Source: Arthrobacter frigidicola
GTDB lineage: Bacteria > Actinomycetota > Actinomycetes > Actinomycetales > Micrococcaceae
Direction: 5' to 3'
Length of the DNA: 64,000 bases
NCBI GenBank assembly: GCA_003602285.1
Contig: QZVU01000005.1
Location: 186,001 to 250,000, forward strand
The notes under the pieces are model-generated. The model had not been told where the DNA came from and ran no database searches. It saw only the letters and a list, made by a program, of their open reading frames with translations. The stretch's first letter is position 1; every line of letters begins with the position of its first letter. This document shows, one piece after another, positions 7,516 to 15,301 of the stretch. The position numbers and the translations under genes are program-made.

Positions 7516-9519
7516 TCACCTCTCCCGGTCGTGTTGCGAAGCTGAGGACAGTGGAAGAGTCACGTGGAGGTCCGTGCCGGATCCCGGTGGGCTTGTGATG
7601 GTGATCGTTCCACCGGCGGCCTCGATGCGGTCGGTCAGTCCAGTGAGTCCGGTTCCCATGTCAGGGTCGGCGCCGCCCACGCCGTCATCGCGCACGCGTA
7701 GGTGAAGCTCGTCGCCTGCTACCGAAAGCCGCGCTGAAACGCCGACTCGCTCCGCATGCGCGTGCTTGATGGCGTTCGTGATCGCTTCGGCGGCCGTGAA
7801 ATACCCGGTCACCTCGACAGCCGCGGGTAGTCTGGGCACCATCAGGTGCAGCGTGACGGGCACCGGCAGGTCGGCGACGAAGGACTCGATGCCGGCGACC
7901 AGGCCTCCTCGGGTGAGGGCGACGGGCAGGATACCCCGCACCAGGTCACGGAGTTGCCGGTTGGCTTCCTCGGCGTGTGTCAACGCCTCCTGGATCAGGG
8001 CGGCCGTGGAGATTCCGTGCGCGCCGTGGTCGCGGGCGAGCTTGAGCGCCAGGATGGTGTGTACCAGCCGCTGCTGCGCTCCGTCATGCACATCGCGTTG
8101 CAGTTGGCGCCGTGCGTCGTTTGCGGCTTTGACCATGCGCTCCCTGGATGCGATGAGCGCTTCCGTGGTCCGGGCGTTGGCAATCGTGGCAGCGGCGAGA
8201 TCGGCGAAGGCGTCCAGATGAGTTTCGGCAGGGTCCGCCGTCGAATCCGGACGGGGTGCGATGACCAAAGCGCCGGACAACTGGTCTGCGACCGTCACGG
8301 GTACCCCGACACCGGTCTCTGCGCCGCCGCCAAACACGGAACGTGTAATGGAATTCATTTCCGCGGCATGCCCTGAGCGGCCCGGGCTCCGCTCGACCGC
8401 TGATTCGTCGGCCACAGGCAGTCTTGTCCCTACCGCGATTCTGCTCTGACAGGCCGCCGCTATGACCGGGCCGTCCGCGTCGAAGCGCACAATGACGACC
8501 GGGGAATCATCGAGCAGGCGGGATAACTCTGCCGCGATGGACGGAAAAACGTCCGACGGCGCCACGCCGGTGGCAATGAGCTCGGCAATCCTGCGAAGCG
8601 CTGCCTGCTCCTCGGCAAGGTGGCGCAGGTGCAAGCGTGTAAGGATCGCGGATACGACCCGGCCGGCGACCTGCACCAGGCTCCTTAACCGTGCGTCCGT
8701 CGTGTCGGGTAGGGGGTTGGCTTGCGCTTCAATCTTGAGATACCCCCAGGTGCGCTCGGGTGTCTGGATGGGATAGGTCAGGGATGGATGATCCTCCGCC
8801 ATCGAGGCCGGGCTTTGCGGATGCGGCAGGAGCGTCATCGGGTGCGGGAGGATGGTTGCCCGGGCCACGCCGCGCAGGGTTAGGGCGTAGTCCGCCGTCA
8901 TCTTCAGCGCGGTCTTGGATGAGGTGGCCTCGACTGATTGCTCGGCCAGAAGCCGTAATGCGAGATCGTGCTGGACAAGAGCGCGCAGTTCGTCCCGGGC
9001 CTCGATGTTGGCGATCGTCGTGACAACGAGGTGAGCGAAGCTCTCGAGCCTGTCTTCGGTATACCTGGGCAAAGGTCCGGTGAGTGAGGTGGCCGTGAAG
9101 GCGCCCCACACGGTGCCTTCGATGTTCACCGGGACGGACACGGACGCCCGAAGCCCATACTGCTCGGCGAGGGCGGCGTCGAGCTCAACCCTGTAGTCAT
9201 CGACACGCACACTGCGTTTCTGCTGGCGTACCTGGTGCGGGAGGGTACCCGGTCCGTACTTGATGCGGGTCCCCGGCGGCGTCGGGCCCGCATGGGTGGC
9301 CACAACCTCCAGTTCGTCGATGGCGGTGTATCGAGTGATCGTGACCGCGTCACCGTCAAGTTGCCGGGATGCCTCGACCGCGGCCAGCTGGAACACATCT
9401 TCGGTCCGGCTCGCCTGTGCAACGAGGTCAGCAATGTCGCGCAGAGAGCGCCCTTCGCTGGCCAGTCTTCGTAACCGTTCGGGATCGTGATCGGGAATTG
9501 GAGTCTCGGGCCGGTTCAT
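7516..9519 (-). CDS. GAF-domain sensor histidine kinase (NarL/DesK type)
   Basis: 667 residues, no membrane segment, so probably a cytoplasmic sensor. A first GAF domain lies at about residues 25-175 (SRTEDVFQLAAVEAS to FTATSLTGPLP). A degenerate second segment is at about 185-300, and another GAF domain is at about 300-445 (IAELIATGVAPSDVFPSIAAEL). The dimerisation/phosphoacceptor helix HisKA_3 carries LQRDVHDGAQQRL with the likely phospho-His near 476. The HATPase domain shows EAITNAIKHAHAE, RDDGVGG and GTGLTGLTDRIEAAGG. It is the last gene of a three-gene set with the response regulator (2-nt gap) and the receiver-only protein. Ligand unknown; GAF domains bind haem, flavin or small molecules. 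Confidence 0.9.
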   Translation of the reverse strand: MNRPETPIPDHDPERLRRLASEGRSLRDIADLVAQASRTEDVFQLAAVEASRQLDGDAVTITRYTAIDELEVVATHAGPTPPGTRIKYGPGTLPHQVRQQKRSVRVDDYRVELDAALAEQYGLRASVSVPVNIEGTVWGAFTATSLTGPLPRYTEDRLESFAHLVVTTIANIEARDELRALVQHDLALRLLAEQSVEATSSKTALKMTADYALTLRGVARATILPHPMTLLPHPQSPASMAEDHPSLTYPIQTPERTWGYLKIEAQANPLPDTTDARLRSLVQVAGRVVSAILTRLHLRHLAEEQAALRRIAELIATGVAPSDVFPSIAAELSRLLDDSPVVIVRFDADGPVIAAACQSRIAVGTRLPVADESAVERSPGRSGHAAEMNSITRSVFGGGAETGVGVPVTVADQLSGALVIAPRPDSTADPAETHLDAFADLAAATIANARTTEALIASRERMVKAANDARRQLQRDVHDGAQQRLVHTILALKLARDHGAHGISTAALIQEALTHAEEANRQLRDLVRGILPVALTRGGLVAGIESFVADLPVPVTLHLMVPRLPAAVEVTGYFTAAEAITNAIKHAHAERVGVSARLSVAGDELHLRVRDDGVGGADPDMGTGLTGLTDRIEAAGGTITITSPPGSGTDLHVTLPLSSASQHDRER

Positions 9520-9521
9520 GA

Positions 9522-10199
9522 TCAGGGGCCCTGGGCCGCGAGGTAGCGGAGCACGGCCTGCACCCGGCGGTGGCCCTCGGTCTGCTGGTCAAGCTTGAGC
9601 TTCCGGAACATGGCCGTGACGTGCTTCTCGACAGCCGCTTCGCTGATGAGAAGCGCACGGGCGATGCCTCGATTCGATAATCCTTCTGCCATGCATGCCA
9701 GGACACTGCGTTCACGGTCGGTGAGATCAGCGAGCTCGGAGGACACAGAACGCGGCCGCAGCATCCGTGCGACAACCTCGGGATCCAGGGCGCTTCCCCC
9801 ATAGGCAACACGTCTGACCGCCGCTACGAAATCGTCGACGTCCCCCACACGTTCTTTGAGGAGATAGCCGACGCCTTGCGGCCGATCACCGATCAGATCC
9901 ATTGCGAAGTCCGGTTCGCAGTACTGCGTCAGCAGCACCACTCCCGTACCGGGCAGGCGTTTGCGGACTTCGATGGCGGTGCGTAATCCATCATCACCGT
10001 GATGTGGAGGCATTCGAACATCGACGACGACGACATCGGGACGGAACGCCAGAGTCATGGCCAAGAGTCGGGTTGCATCCCCAGCCTGCGCGACGACATC
10101 GAACCCTGCACCTAGGAGCACCCGCGTCACTCCTTCGCGCAGGAGCACATCGTCCTCCCCGACTGCGACACGCAATGTGGACGGGGAGGGTAGATTCAC
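9522..10199 (-). CDS. NarL/LuxR-family response regulator
   Basis: 225 residues. Receiver domain at 1-125 with the acidic triad E15/D16/D17, phosphoacceptor D60 in VVVVDVRMPP, and the lysine in YLLKER near 115. A LuxR-type HTH at about 155-220 reads LTDRERSVLACMAEGLSNRGIARALLISEAAVEKHV. It pairs with the GAF kinase downstream and is preceded by a lone receiver gene 9 nt away. A likely target is the divergent hydrolase operon starting at 10727, since an 11-bp perfect palindrome lies between them. Confidence 0.92.
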   Translation of the reverse strand: MNLPSPSTLRVAVGEDDVLLREGVTRVLLGAGFDVVAQAGDATRLLAMTLAFRPDVVVVDVRMPPHHGDDGLRTAIEVRKRLPGTGVVLLTQYCEPDFAMDLIGDRPQGVGYLLKERVGDVDDFVAAVRRVAYGGSALDPEVVARMLRPRSVSSELADLTDRERSVLACMAEGLSNRGIARALLISEAAVEKHVTAMFRKLKLDQQTEGHRRVQAVLRYLAAQGP

Positions 10200-10208
10200 C
10201 GACGTTCC

Positions 10209-10568
10209 CTAACCGTCACCGAGAATCGACCGAAGCGCCGAACACGACAACTCGCTCTTCGGAAGGAAGCCCTCCGCCCCGGCCGCTGCGGCTTCGTCTG
10301 CCGAGGTTGCGTCGCTGTCGGAGGAAATCAGCACCACCCGAACCCGATACGGTGCTCCGGTGAGTTGCCGGCTTAGTTCCAGACCGTCGCCGTCGGGAAG
10401 CCCAATATCAACAAGTGCAACGTCGGGCCGCGAGGCGTCGACGCTGTGCAATGCCCCGGCGACGCTTCCAGCCTCGCCGCCTAGGGCGTACCCGCAACTT
10501 TCGAGCAGCCTTGTCGTCAAGTCCCGGAACCTTTCATCATCATCGACGACGAGTACCATTTGGGCCAT
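10209..10568 (-). CDS. Stand-alone response regulator receiver protein
   Basis: 119 residues consisting only of a receiver domain: D9-D11 acidic cluster in LVVDDDERF, phosphoacceptor D54 in VALVDIGLPDGDG, a Ser switch in VVLISSDSD, and the lysine in GFLPKSEL. There is no output domain. The ATG at 10568 has GGGAGG upstream; a GTG at 10583 with its own GGAGGA is also possible. First gene of the operon with the LuxR regulator and the GAF kinase. It may be a phosphate sink, a relay shuttle or a competitor for the kinase. Confidence 0.85.
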   Translation of the reverse strand: MAQMVLVVDDDERFRDLTTRLLESCGYALGGEAGSVAGALHSVDASRPDVALVDIGLPDGDGLELSRQLTGAPYRVRVVLISSDSDATSADEAAAAGAEGFLPKSELSCSALRSILGDG

Positions 10569-10611
10569 CCCCCAGCCTCCCACTCAGTGTGCTCCTCCGC
10601 AGGGGGGTTTA

Positions 10612-10628
10612 CCAGAGTATTACTCCGG
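10612..10628. promoter_or_regulatory. Palindrome between phosphorelay and hydrolase operon
   Basis: GAGTATTACTC at 10615-10625 is a perfect 11-bp palindrome extended by CC and GG on the outside with one mismatch each side, spanning 10612-10628. It lies in the divergent intergenic region, about 45 bp from the receiver gene start and 100 bp from the hydrolase start, and could be the NarL-type regulator site. Confidence 0.4.
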
Positions 10629-10726
10629 GTACCCCTAGCGCGGCGGCGTGGAGGGCGGATGAAACTTGAGCTGTCAAAGCCTCGAGTGAGCACGGCACCC
10701 GTGCCCACCGCACAAGGGAGAAGATC

Positions 10727-11461
10727 ATGAGCATCACCGAACCATCCTCCGGCAAGCCCACCGTTGTGCTGGTCCATGGGGCGTTCGCGGATTCATCGAG
10801 CTGGAACGCGGTGATCAGCCCGCTCTTGGCCCAGGGCTACCCAGCCATCGCCGTCGCGAACCCGCTGCGCGGGGTGAGCGTCGACTCCAAGTACCTCCGG
10901 TCACTGCTGGCCGACATCACCGGGGACATCATCCTGGTCGGGCACTCCTACGGCGGCACCGTGATCAGCGGCGGCGGCACCGGCAACCCCAACGTGAAAG
11001 CCCTGGTGTTCGTCGGCGCCTTCGCCCTCGAGGAAGGAGAGACCGTAGGGGAGCTTGCCAACAAGTTCGAAGGCTCCACGCTCGGGGAAACCCTCGCTGC
11101 GGTGGATGTCCCCGGCGGCAAGGACCTTTACATCATGCAGAGCCGCTACCACGCCCAGTTCGCGGCCGATTCCTCCGCGGACGTCGCCGCGGTCATGGGT
11201 GTCGGCCAGCGCCCCATCCTGGAGGCCGCCTTCTCGGAAGCCTCGGGCGAACCGGCATGGAAGTCGGTCCCCTCCTGGTTCCTGTTCGGCGCCGAGGACC
11301 GCAACATCCCGGCCGCCGCCCACCGCTTCATGGCCGAGCGCGCCGGATCCCGGAAAACGATCGAGCTTGAAGGCGGCTCCCACACGGTGGCGATCCCCGA
11401 GGCGGCCCAGGTCGTCGACCTCATCCGCGAAGCCGCCGCCGCGACCACCGGTCAGCAGTAG
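10727..11461 (+). CDS. Alpha/beta hydrolase
   Basis: 244 residues. Oxyanion motif VLVHGAFADSSSW at 14-26; nucleophile elbow GHSYGG with Ser74; acid Asp191 in FGAEDRNIP; and His219 in EGGSHTVAIPE complete the triad. This is the compact family of small actinobacterial esterase-like hydrolases also used as cofactor-free haloperoxidases, so activity could be ester, lactone or related hydrolysis. First gene of a same-strand run with RidA, a second hydrolase and a SnoaL-like protein, divergent from the phosphorelay. Confidence 0.87.
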   Translation: MSITEPSSGKPTVVLVHGAFADSSSWNAVISPLLAQGYPAIAVANPLRGVSVDSKYLRSLLADITGDIILVGHSYGGTVISGGGTGNPNVKALVFVGAFALEEGETVGELANKFEGSTLGETLAAVDVPGGKDLYIMQSRYHAQFAADSSADVAAVMGVGQRPILEAAFSEASGEPAWKSVPSWFLFGAEDRNIPAAAHRFMAERAGSRKTIELEGGSHTVAIPEAAQVVDLIREAAAATTGQQ

Positions 11462-11486
11462 CCAGAGACCGGGCAGGAGTGGACCC

Positions 11487-11855
11487 ATGGAATTCTCCCG
11501 GATGGGAACCGGAACAGACCGGCCCTACGTCTCAGCGGTGATCGCCGAAGGACGCTTCGTCTTTGTCTCCGGCCAGACACCGACCAGAAACGGCCTCCCG
11601 GTCGAGGGATCGATCGCCGAGCAGACCACCGCGGTGATGGACAACATTGCCGCGGTCCTGGCATCCGCCGGGGCAACACTCCAGGAAGTCATCCGGTGCG
11701 GGGTCTTCCTGTCCGATCTCACCGACCTGACAGACTTCAACGCCGCGTACATCGCCGCCTTCGGACAACATGTGCCGGCACGCACCACGGTGGGGGCCGC
11801 GCTGCCGGGATACAAGGTGGAGATCGACTGCATCGCACTGCTCCCACCAACATGA
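11487..11855 (+). CDS. RidA-family protein (reactive intermediate deaminase-like)
   Basis: 122 residues from the ATG at 11487, with CAGGAG upstream; a longer overlapping frame is a shadow of the hydrolase gene. The RidA signature is clear: FVFVSGQTPTRNG near residue 30, LASAGATLQEVIRCGVFLSDL in the middle, and PARTTVGAALPGYKVEIDCIALLP at the C-terminus. Family members hydrolyse enamines/imines released by PLP enzymes, and form trimers. The placement 25 bp behind one hydrolase and 103 bp before another suggests a degradation pathway that passes through an imine or a related unstable intermediate. Confidence 0.88.
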   Translation: MEFSRMGTGTDRPYVSAVIAEGRFVFVSGQTPTRNGLPVEGSIAEQTTAVMDNIAAVLASAGATLQEVIRCGVFLSDLTDLTDFNAAYIAAFGQHVPARTTVGAALPGYKVEIDCIALLPPT

Positions 11856-11958
11856 GCGGCCCGGCAGCAGCCCCTGGTCACCACCTACCCCGCACCGGAA
11901 CTTCCCGAATGAACGTCAGCACACATCCATCCATGCAGCAGCCCAGAAAGGTATCACC

Positions 11959-12918
11959 ATGTCCAAAGTAGTGCTCGAACCAGGCGCCCAGGTCATCGCC
12001 GACGCCACCGCCCAGCCACCGGCTCTGGCCGACCTGGGGGTCGCAGGGGCCCGCAAACTCCTCGATGACCTCCAGGCAGCCCCGGTCGACAAGGTCGAGA
12101 TCGGCGAGGACAAGTGGATCACCGTCCCGGCCGAGGTCGGAGACGTACAGGTGCGCATCATCAAACCCGTGGGCGCCACCGGGACGCTGCCGGTGATCCT
12201 CTACGTCCACGGAGGCGGCTGGATCCTTGGCAACTCCGGCACCCACGACCGCCTCATCCGGGAACTGTGCGCCGGGGCCAACGCCGCCCTGGCCTTCGTG
12301 GAATATGACCGCTCCCCCGAGGCCCAGTACCCGAAGGCCATCGAGCAGGCCTACGCCACCGCGCAGTGGATCACGAAGCAGGGCGCCACGGAGGGCCTGG
12401 ACGGGTCCCGCATGGCCGTTGCCGGTGACTCGGTCGGCGGCAACATGACCGCGGCCCTGACTTTGCTCGCAAAGCAGCGCGGTGACGTGACCTTCGTCCA
12501 CCAGTCCTTGTACTATCCGGTCACGGACGCCGGCCAGGACACCGAAAGCTACCGCACCTTCGCCGACGGACCGTTCCTGACCGCCAGAAGCATGGCCTGG
12601 TTCTGGGACGCCTACCTCCCCGACGTCAGCCGTCGCTCGGAGATCACCGTCTCACCGCTGAGGGCCACGCTCGAGGACCTTCGAGGGCTTCCGCCGGCCC
12701 TGCTGCTCGTGGACCAGAATGACCCGCTCCGGGACGAGGGCGAGGCCTACGCGGCGAAACTCGTCCAGGCCGGGGTGCCCACCACCAGCGTCCGCTATAA
12801 CTTCGTCACCCACGACTTCATGATGCTCAACCCCGAACGGGTGACCCAGGGAACAACCGCCGCCATCGAACAGGCAATCCGCTCGCTCCAGAAAGCCCTA
12901 GGCACCGGAAACAACTAG
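11959..12918 (+). CDS. Alpha/beta hydrolase, HSL-like esterase (family IV)
   Basis: 319 residues; the ATG at 11959 follows AGAAAGG. The hormone-sensitive-lipase-like oxyanion motif HGGGW begins at residue 84, and the nucleophile is Ser158 in AGDSVGGN. The likely acid is Asp255 in VDQNDPLRDEG, and the base His285 in FVTHDFMML. The N-terminal residues 1-50 would form the cap. Predicted carboxylesterase on short acyl or aryl esters, cytoplasmic. Third gene of the hydrolase run; a hairpin after it (12944-12984) may end the transcript. Confidence 0.88.
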   Translation: MSKVVLEPGAQVIADATAQPPALADLGVAGARKLLDDLQAAPVDKVEIGEDKWITVPAEVGDVQVRIIKPVGATGTLPVILYVHGGGWILGNSGTHDRLIRELCAGANAALAFVEYDRSPEAQYPKAIEQAYATAQWITKQGATEGLDGSRMAVAGDSVGGNMTAALTLLAKQRGDVTFVHQSLYYPVTDAGQDTESYRTFADGPFLTARSMAWFWDAYLPDVSRRSEITVSPLRATLEDLRGLPPALLLVDQNDPLRDEGEAYAAKLVQAGVPTTSVRYNFVTHDFMMLNPERVTQGTTAAIEQAIRSLQKALGTGNN

Positions 12919-12943
12919 AGCGGACCTCCCCCAGCATCCTCCA

Positions 12944-12984
12944 CCCGGTCCCGGCGGCCTCAGCAATTAGCCCACGGGACCGGG
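12944..12984 (+). terminator. Hairpin after esterase gene
   Basis: CCCGGTCCCG at 12944-12953 pairs perfectly with CGGGACCGGG at 12975-12984 around a 21-nt loop. It sits 25 nt after the esterase stop and 50 nt before the next gene. There is no T-tract, so it may be an attenuating or processing hairpin instead. Confidence 0.5.
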
Positions 12985-13033
12985 AACAGATCCGGGCTCC
13001 CCGTTGAACGCAGGAATTGAAAGGCATATCACT

Positions 13034-13462
13034 ATGGATCAGGACCAGATCAGTGCGGCGGAGCGAATTGCTCTTGCCAAGGAGTACTTCAGGAAAGTCG
13101 ACTCCGGTGACCCCAACCTGCTCGATATGTTCACCGATGACACCGAGATCTTCTTCCCGAAGTTTGGATTCGCGCATGGGAAAGCGGAGATCGTTCCGTT
13201 TCTCGTTGGCTTGACCTCGGCCGTGACCTCGTTCGATCATCCACAGTCCCGCATGACCTTTACCTCCAGCGACAACCGCGTGGTTGTCGAAGGAGCGGAA
13301 TCGGGCATGCTCGCCTCGGGAGTGCCTTTCCCCGGTGACGCCCGGAGCAGCGGTCTTTTTTGCAATGTCTTCGAGTTCCGCGGCGAGCTGATCAGTCGCC
13401 TGCACGTCTACGCCGACCCGGACCTGGCCGGCCAGCAGCCCGCGCTCTTCGCCTGGAACTGA
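13034..13462 (+). CDS. SnoaL-like / NTF2-fold protein
   Basis: 142 residues from the ATG at 13034 (AAAGG 9 nt upstream; a TTG at 13004 is the alternative). It has the NTF2-like cone pattern: an N-terminal helix RIALAKEYFRKVDSGDPNLLDMFTDDTEIFFPKFG, a GKAEIVPFL segment, and beta strands ending in GELISRLHVYADPDLAG. Members include polyketide cyclases, ketosteroid isomerases and many unassigned small enzymes. The acidic pair in FTDDTEIFFP is where catalytic residues often lie. Gene order suggests a role with the upstream hydrolases. Confidence 0.78.
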   Translation: MDQDQISAAERIALAKEYFRKVDSGDPNLLDMFTDDTEIFFPKFGFAHGKAEIVPFLVGLTSAVTSFDHPQSRMTFTSSDNRVVVEGAESGMLASGVPFPGDARSSGLFCNVFEFRGELISRLHVYADPDLAGQQPALFAWN

Positions 13463-13523
13463 ACTTTTCGCTGAGAACGTAACGACGGCCACTCCAAGGA
13501 CATCTGCCCAGTGGAGGAGAGAA

Positions 13524-14366
13524 ATGAGCGGCGTGAAGGAAAGTGCCCCGCCGGGACCCCGTGCGGGGGGAACAGGATTCTGGATCGTTCTCATTGGCGT
13601 CGGAGTGGTGGGAGGGCTGCTGTCCGGCCTGTTCGCCATCGGCGGCGGAATCACCATGGTGCCGCTGCTGATGGCCCTGGCGAACTTCGACCAGCGCAGG
13701 GCCGCCGCGACCTCGCTCGCCGCGATCGTGCCAACATCGGTCGTGGGCTCCGCCACCTACCTGCTCGCCGGTGAGATTGACCTCCTTGCAGGATTCTTCA
13801 TCGCCATCGGCGGCATCGTCGGGGCGCTCCTCGGAAGCGCCCTCCTGAAAAGACTTCCTCTTGTGTGGCTGCGCTGGATGTTCATCGTCTTCATCCTCCT
13901 GGTTGCAGCACGCATGGTCCTGGTCTCGCCGGTCCGCGGAGAAAGCCTCGAATTCTCCGTGCAGGTCGCACTTGGCTATGTCGTGCTCGGCCTGGCCATG
14001 GGGATACTCTCGGGCCTGTTCGGAATTGGAGGCGGAATCATCGTCGTGCCGGCCCTGATCGGAATTTTTGCCATCAGCGACCTCATCGCCAAAGGCACCT
14101 CTTTACTGGTCATGATTCCCACCAGCGCCATCGGCACGGGCGCCAACTGGCGGGCTGGGACAGTCGACGTGGGCACCGGCCTCATCGTTGGGGTGGCCGC
14201 AACAGCCACTTCCATACCGGGTGCTGCCCTGGCCCTGGCCCTGCCGGCGCGGTTGTCCGGCATTCTGTTTGGCCTGCTGCTCCTCGTCGTCGCCGCGCAG
14301 CTCACCCTCCGCGCCATCAGGACATCCCGCACCGCGCGCAACTCCCCTGGGGAGGTAGCCCCCTGA
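13524..14366 (+). CDS. TauE/SafE-family anion exporter (DUF81)
   Basis: 280 residues, mostly membrane segments (about 8). The internal duplication is visible as GGLLSGLFAIGGGITMVPLL near residue 30 and GILSGLFGIGGGIIVVPALI near residue 165, the DUF81 repeat signature. GGAGGAG lies before the ATG. The family exports sulfite, sulfoacetate or other small organic anions. Placed 61 bp after the SnoaL-like gene, it could export an acid product of the hydrolase cluster, but the substrate cannot be read from sequence. Confidence 0.88.
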   Translation: MSGVKESAPPGPRAGGTGFWIVLIGVGVVGGLLSGLFAIGGGITMVPLLMALANFDQRRAAATSLAAIVPTSVVGSATYLLAGEIDLLAGFFIAIGGIVGALLGSALLKRLPLVWLRWMFIVFILLVAARMVLVSPVRGESLEFSVQVALGYVVLGLAMGILSGLFGIGGGIIVVPALIGIFAISDLIAKGTSLLVMIPTSAIGTGANWRAGTVDVGTGLIVGVAATATSIPGAALALALPARLSGILFGLLLLVVAAQLTLRAIRTSRTARNSPGEVAP

Positions 14367-14411
14367 GGCGCGGGAGGGAATCATCATCGCGACCGCCTGT
14401 CAGGCTCATTA

Positions 14412-14458
14412 TTGCCCGTATCGACAAAAACAATCTACGATGAGACATTCACATCGTA
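14412..14458 (+). promoter_or_regulatory. Promoter with inverted-repeat operator before SDR
   Basis: TACGATG at 14436-14442 and CATCGTA at 14452-14458 form a perfect 7-bp inverted repeat with a 9-bp spacer, ending 21 bp before the SDR start. TTGCCC at 14412-14417 with TACGAT at 14436-14441 (18-bp gap) could be the promoter, in which case the repeat would cover the -10 box and start site. The regulator is not identified. Confidence 0.4.
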
Positions 14459-14479
14459 AAAGAAGAACAGAGGCCCGCC

Positions 14480-15229
14480 ATGGGACAGCTTGAGAACAAA
14501 ACCGCACTGATCACTGGGGGGACCACGGGCATCGGCTTCGCGACCGCCCAGCGGTTCGTCCAGGAGGGAGCGCATGTCTTTATCACCGGTCGCCGCGAGG
14601 CGGAACTGAATGCCGCGGTCGCCGCATTGGGAGATCGAGCGACAGGGATCAGGGGCGATGTCTCGGATCTCGACGACCTGGACCGCATCTTCTCCGCTGT
14701 GGCATCCGGGGGGAAGGACCTCGATGTCCTGTTTGTGAACGCCGGCGGCGGAGGGTTTGCAACTCTCGAGCAGCTGACCCCGGAGGCGTTCGATCAGACC
14801 TTCGGCGTCAACGTGCGGGGCACAGTCTTCACGGTGCAGAAGGCGCTTCCCATGCTCGCGGACCACGCCTCCGTGATCATCACGGGATCGAACGCGTCGA
14901 GCAAGGGGAACCCTGCGTTCGGCGTCTACGCTGCGACAAAGGCAGCATTGCGTTCGTTCACGCGCACGTGGGCGGCCGAGCTCGCCGGCCGCCACATCCG
15001 GGTGAACACGATCGCCCCGGGACCCACTGAGACGCCCGGCCTCACCGGACTAGCACCCGACCCGAGCCAAACACAGGGCATGCTCGACGCAATGGCTGGC
15101 AACGTTCCACTCGGCCGCGTCGCCCAGCCCGCCGAAATCGCCAACGCCGTACTGTTCCTCGCCTCGGATCAGGCGAGCTTCGTCACCGGCACCGAACTGT
15201 TCGCAGACGGCGGAGAAACCCAGGTCTAA
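14480..15229 (+). CDS. SDR-family oxidoreductase
   Basis: 249 residues. Cofactor motif TGGTTGIG at 12-19, a variant NAGGGG in place of NNAG, the catalytic Ser in IITGSNASSKGNP, and YAATK for Tyr/Lys near 155-159. The C-terminus VTGTELFADGGETQV is typical of the classical glucose 1-dehydrogenase/ketoacyl reductase-like group. NAD(P)-dependent; substrate unknown. It stands alone between the exporter and the VOC gene, with its own inverted-repeat promoter region. Confidence 0.88.
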   Translation: MGQLENKTALITGGTTGIGFATAQRFVQEGAHVFITGRREAELNAAVAALGDRATGIRGDVSDLDDLDRIFSAVASGGKDLDVLFVNAGGGGFATLEQLTPEAFDQTFGVNVRGTVFTVQKALPMLADHASVIITGSNASSKGNPAFGVYAATKAALRSFTRTWAAELAGRHIRVNTIAPGPTETPGLTGLAPDPSQTQGMLDAMAGNVPLGRVAQPAEIANAVLFLASDQASFVTGTELFADGGETQV

Positions 15230-15254
15230 GCATTCCAGCGGGGCCTGGGCCAGC

Positions 15255-15299
15255 CGGCTATTCGATTGACGCGCCACTGGCGCACCGAAAGAATAGCCG
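15255..15299 (+). other. Nested hairpin abutting the VOC start codon
   Basis: CGGCTATTC at 15255-15263 pairs with GAATAGCCG at 15291-15299, and inside it GCGCC at 15271-15275 pairs with GGCGC at 15279-15283. The structure ends 2 nt before the ATG at 15302. It may terminate the SDR transcript or, if transcribed through, hide the initiation region of the next gene. Confidence 0.5.
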
Positions 15300-15301
15300 C
15301 C

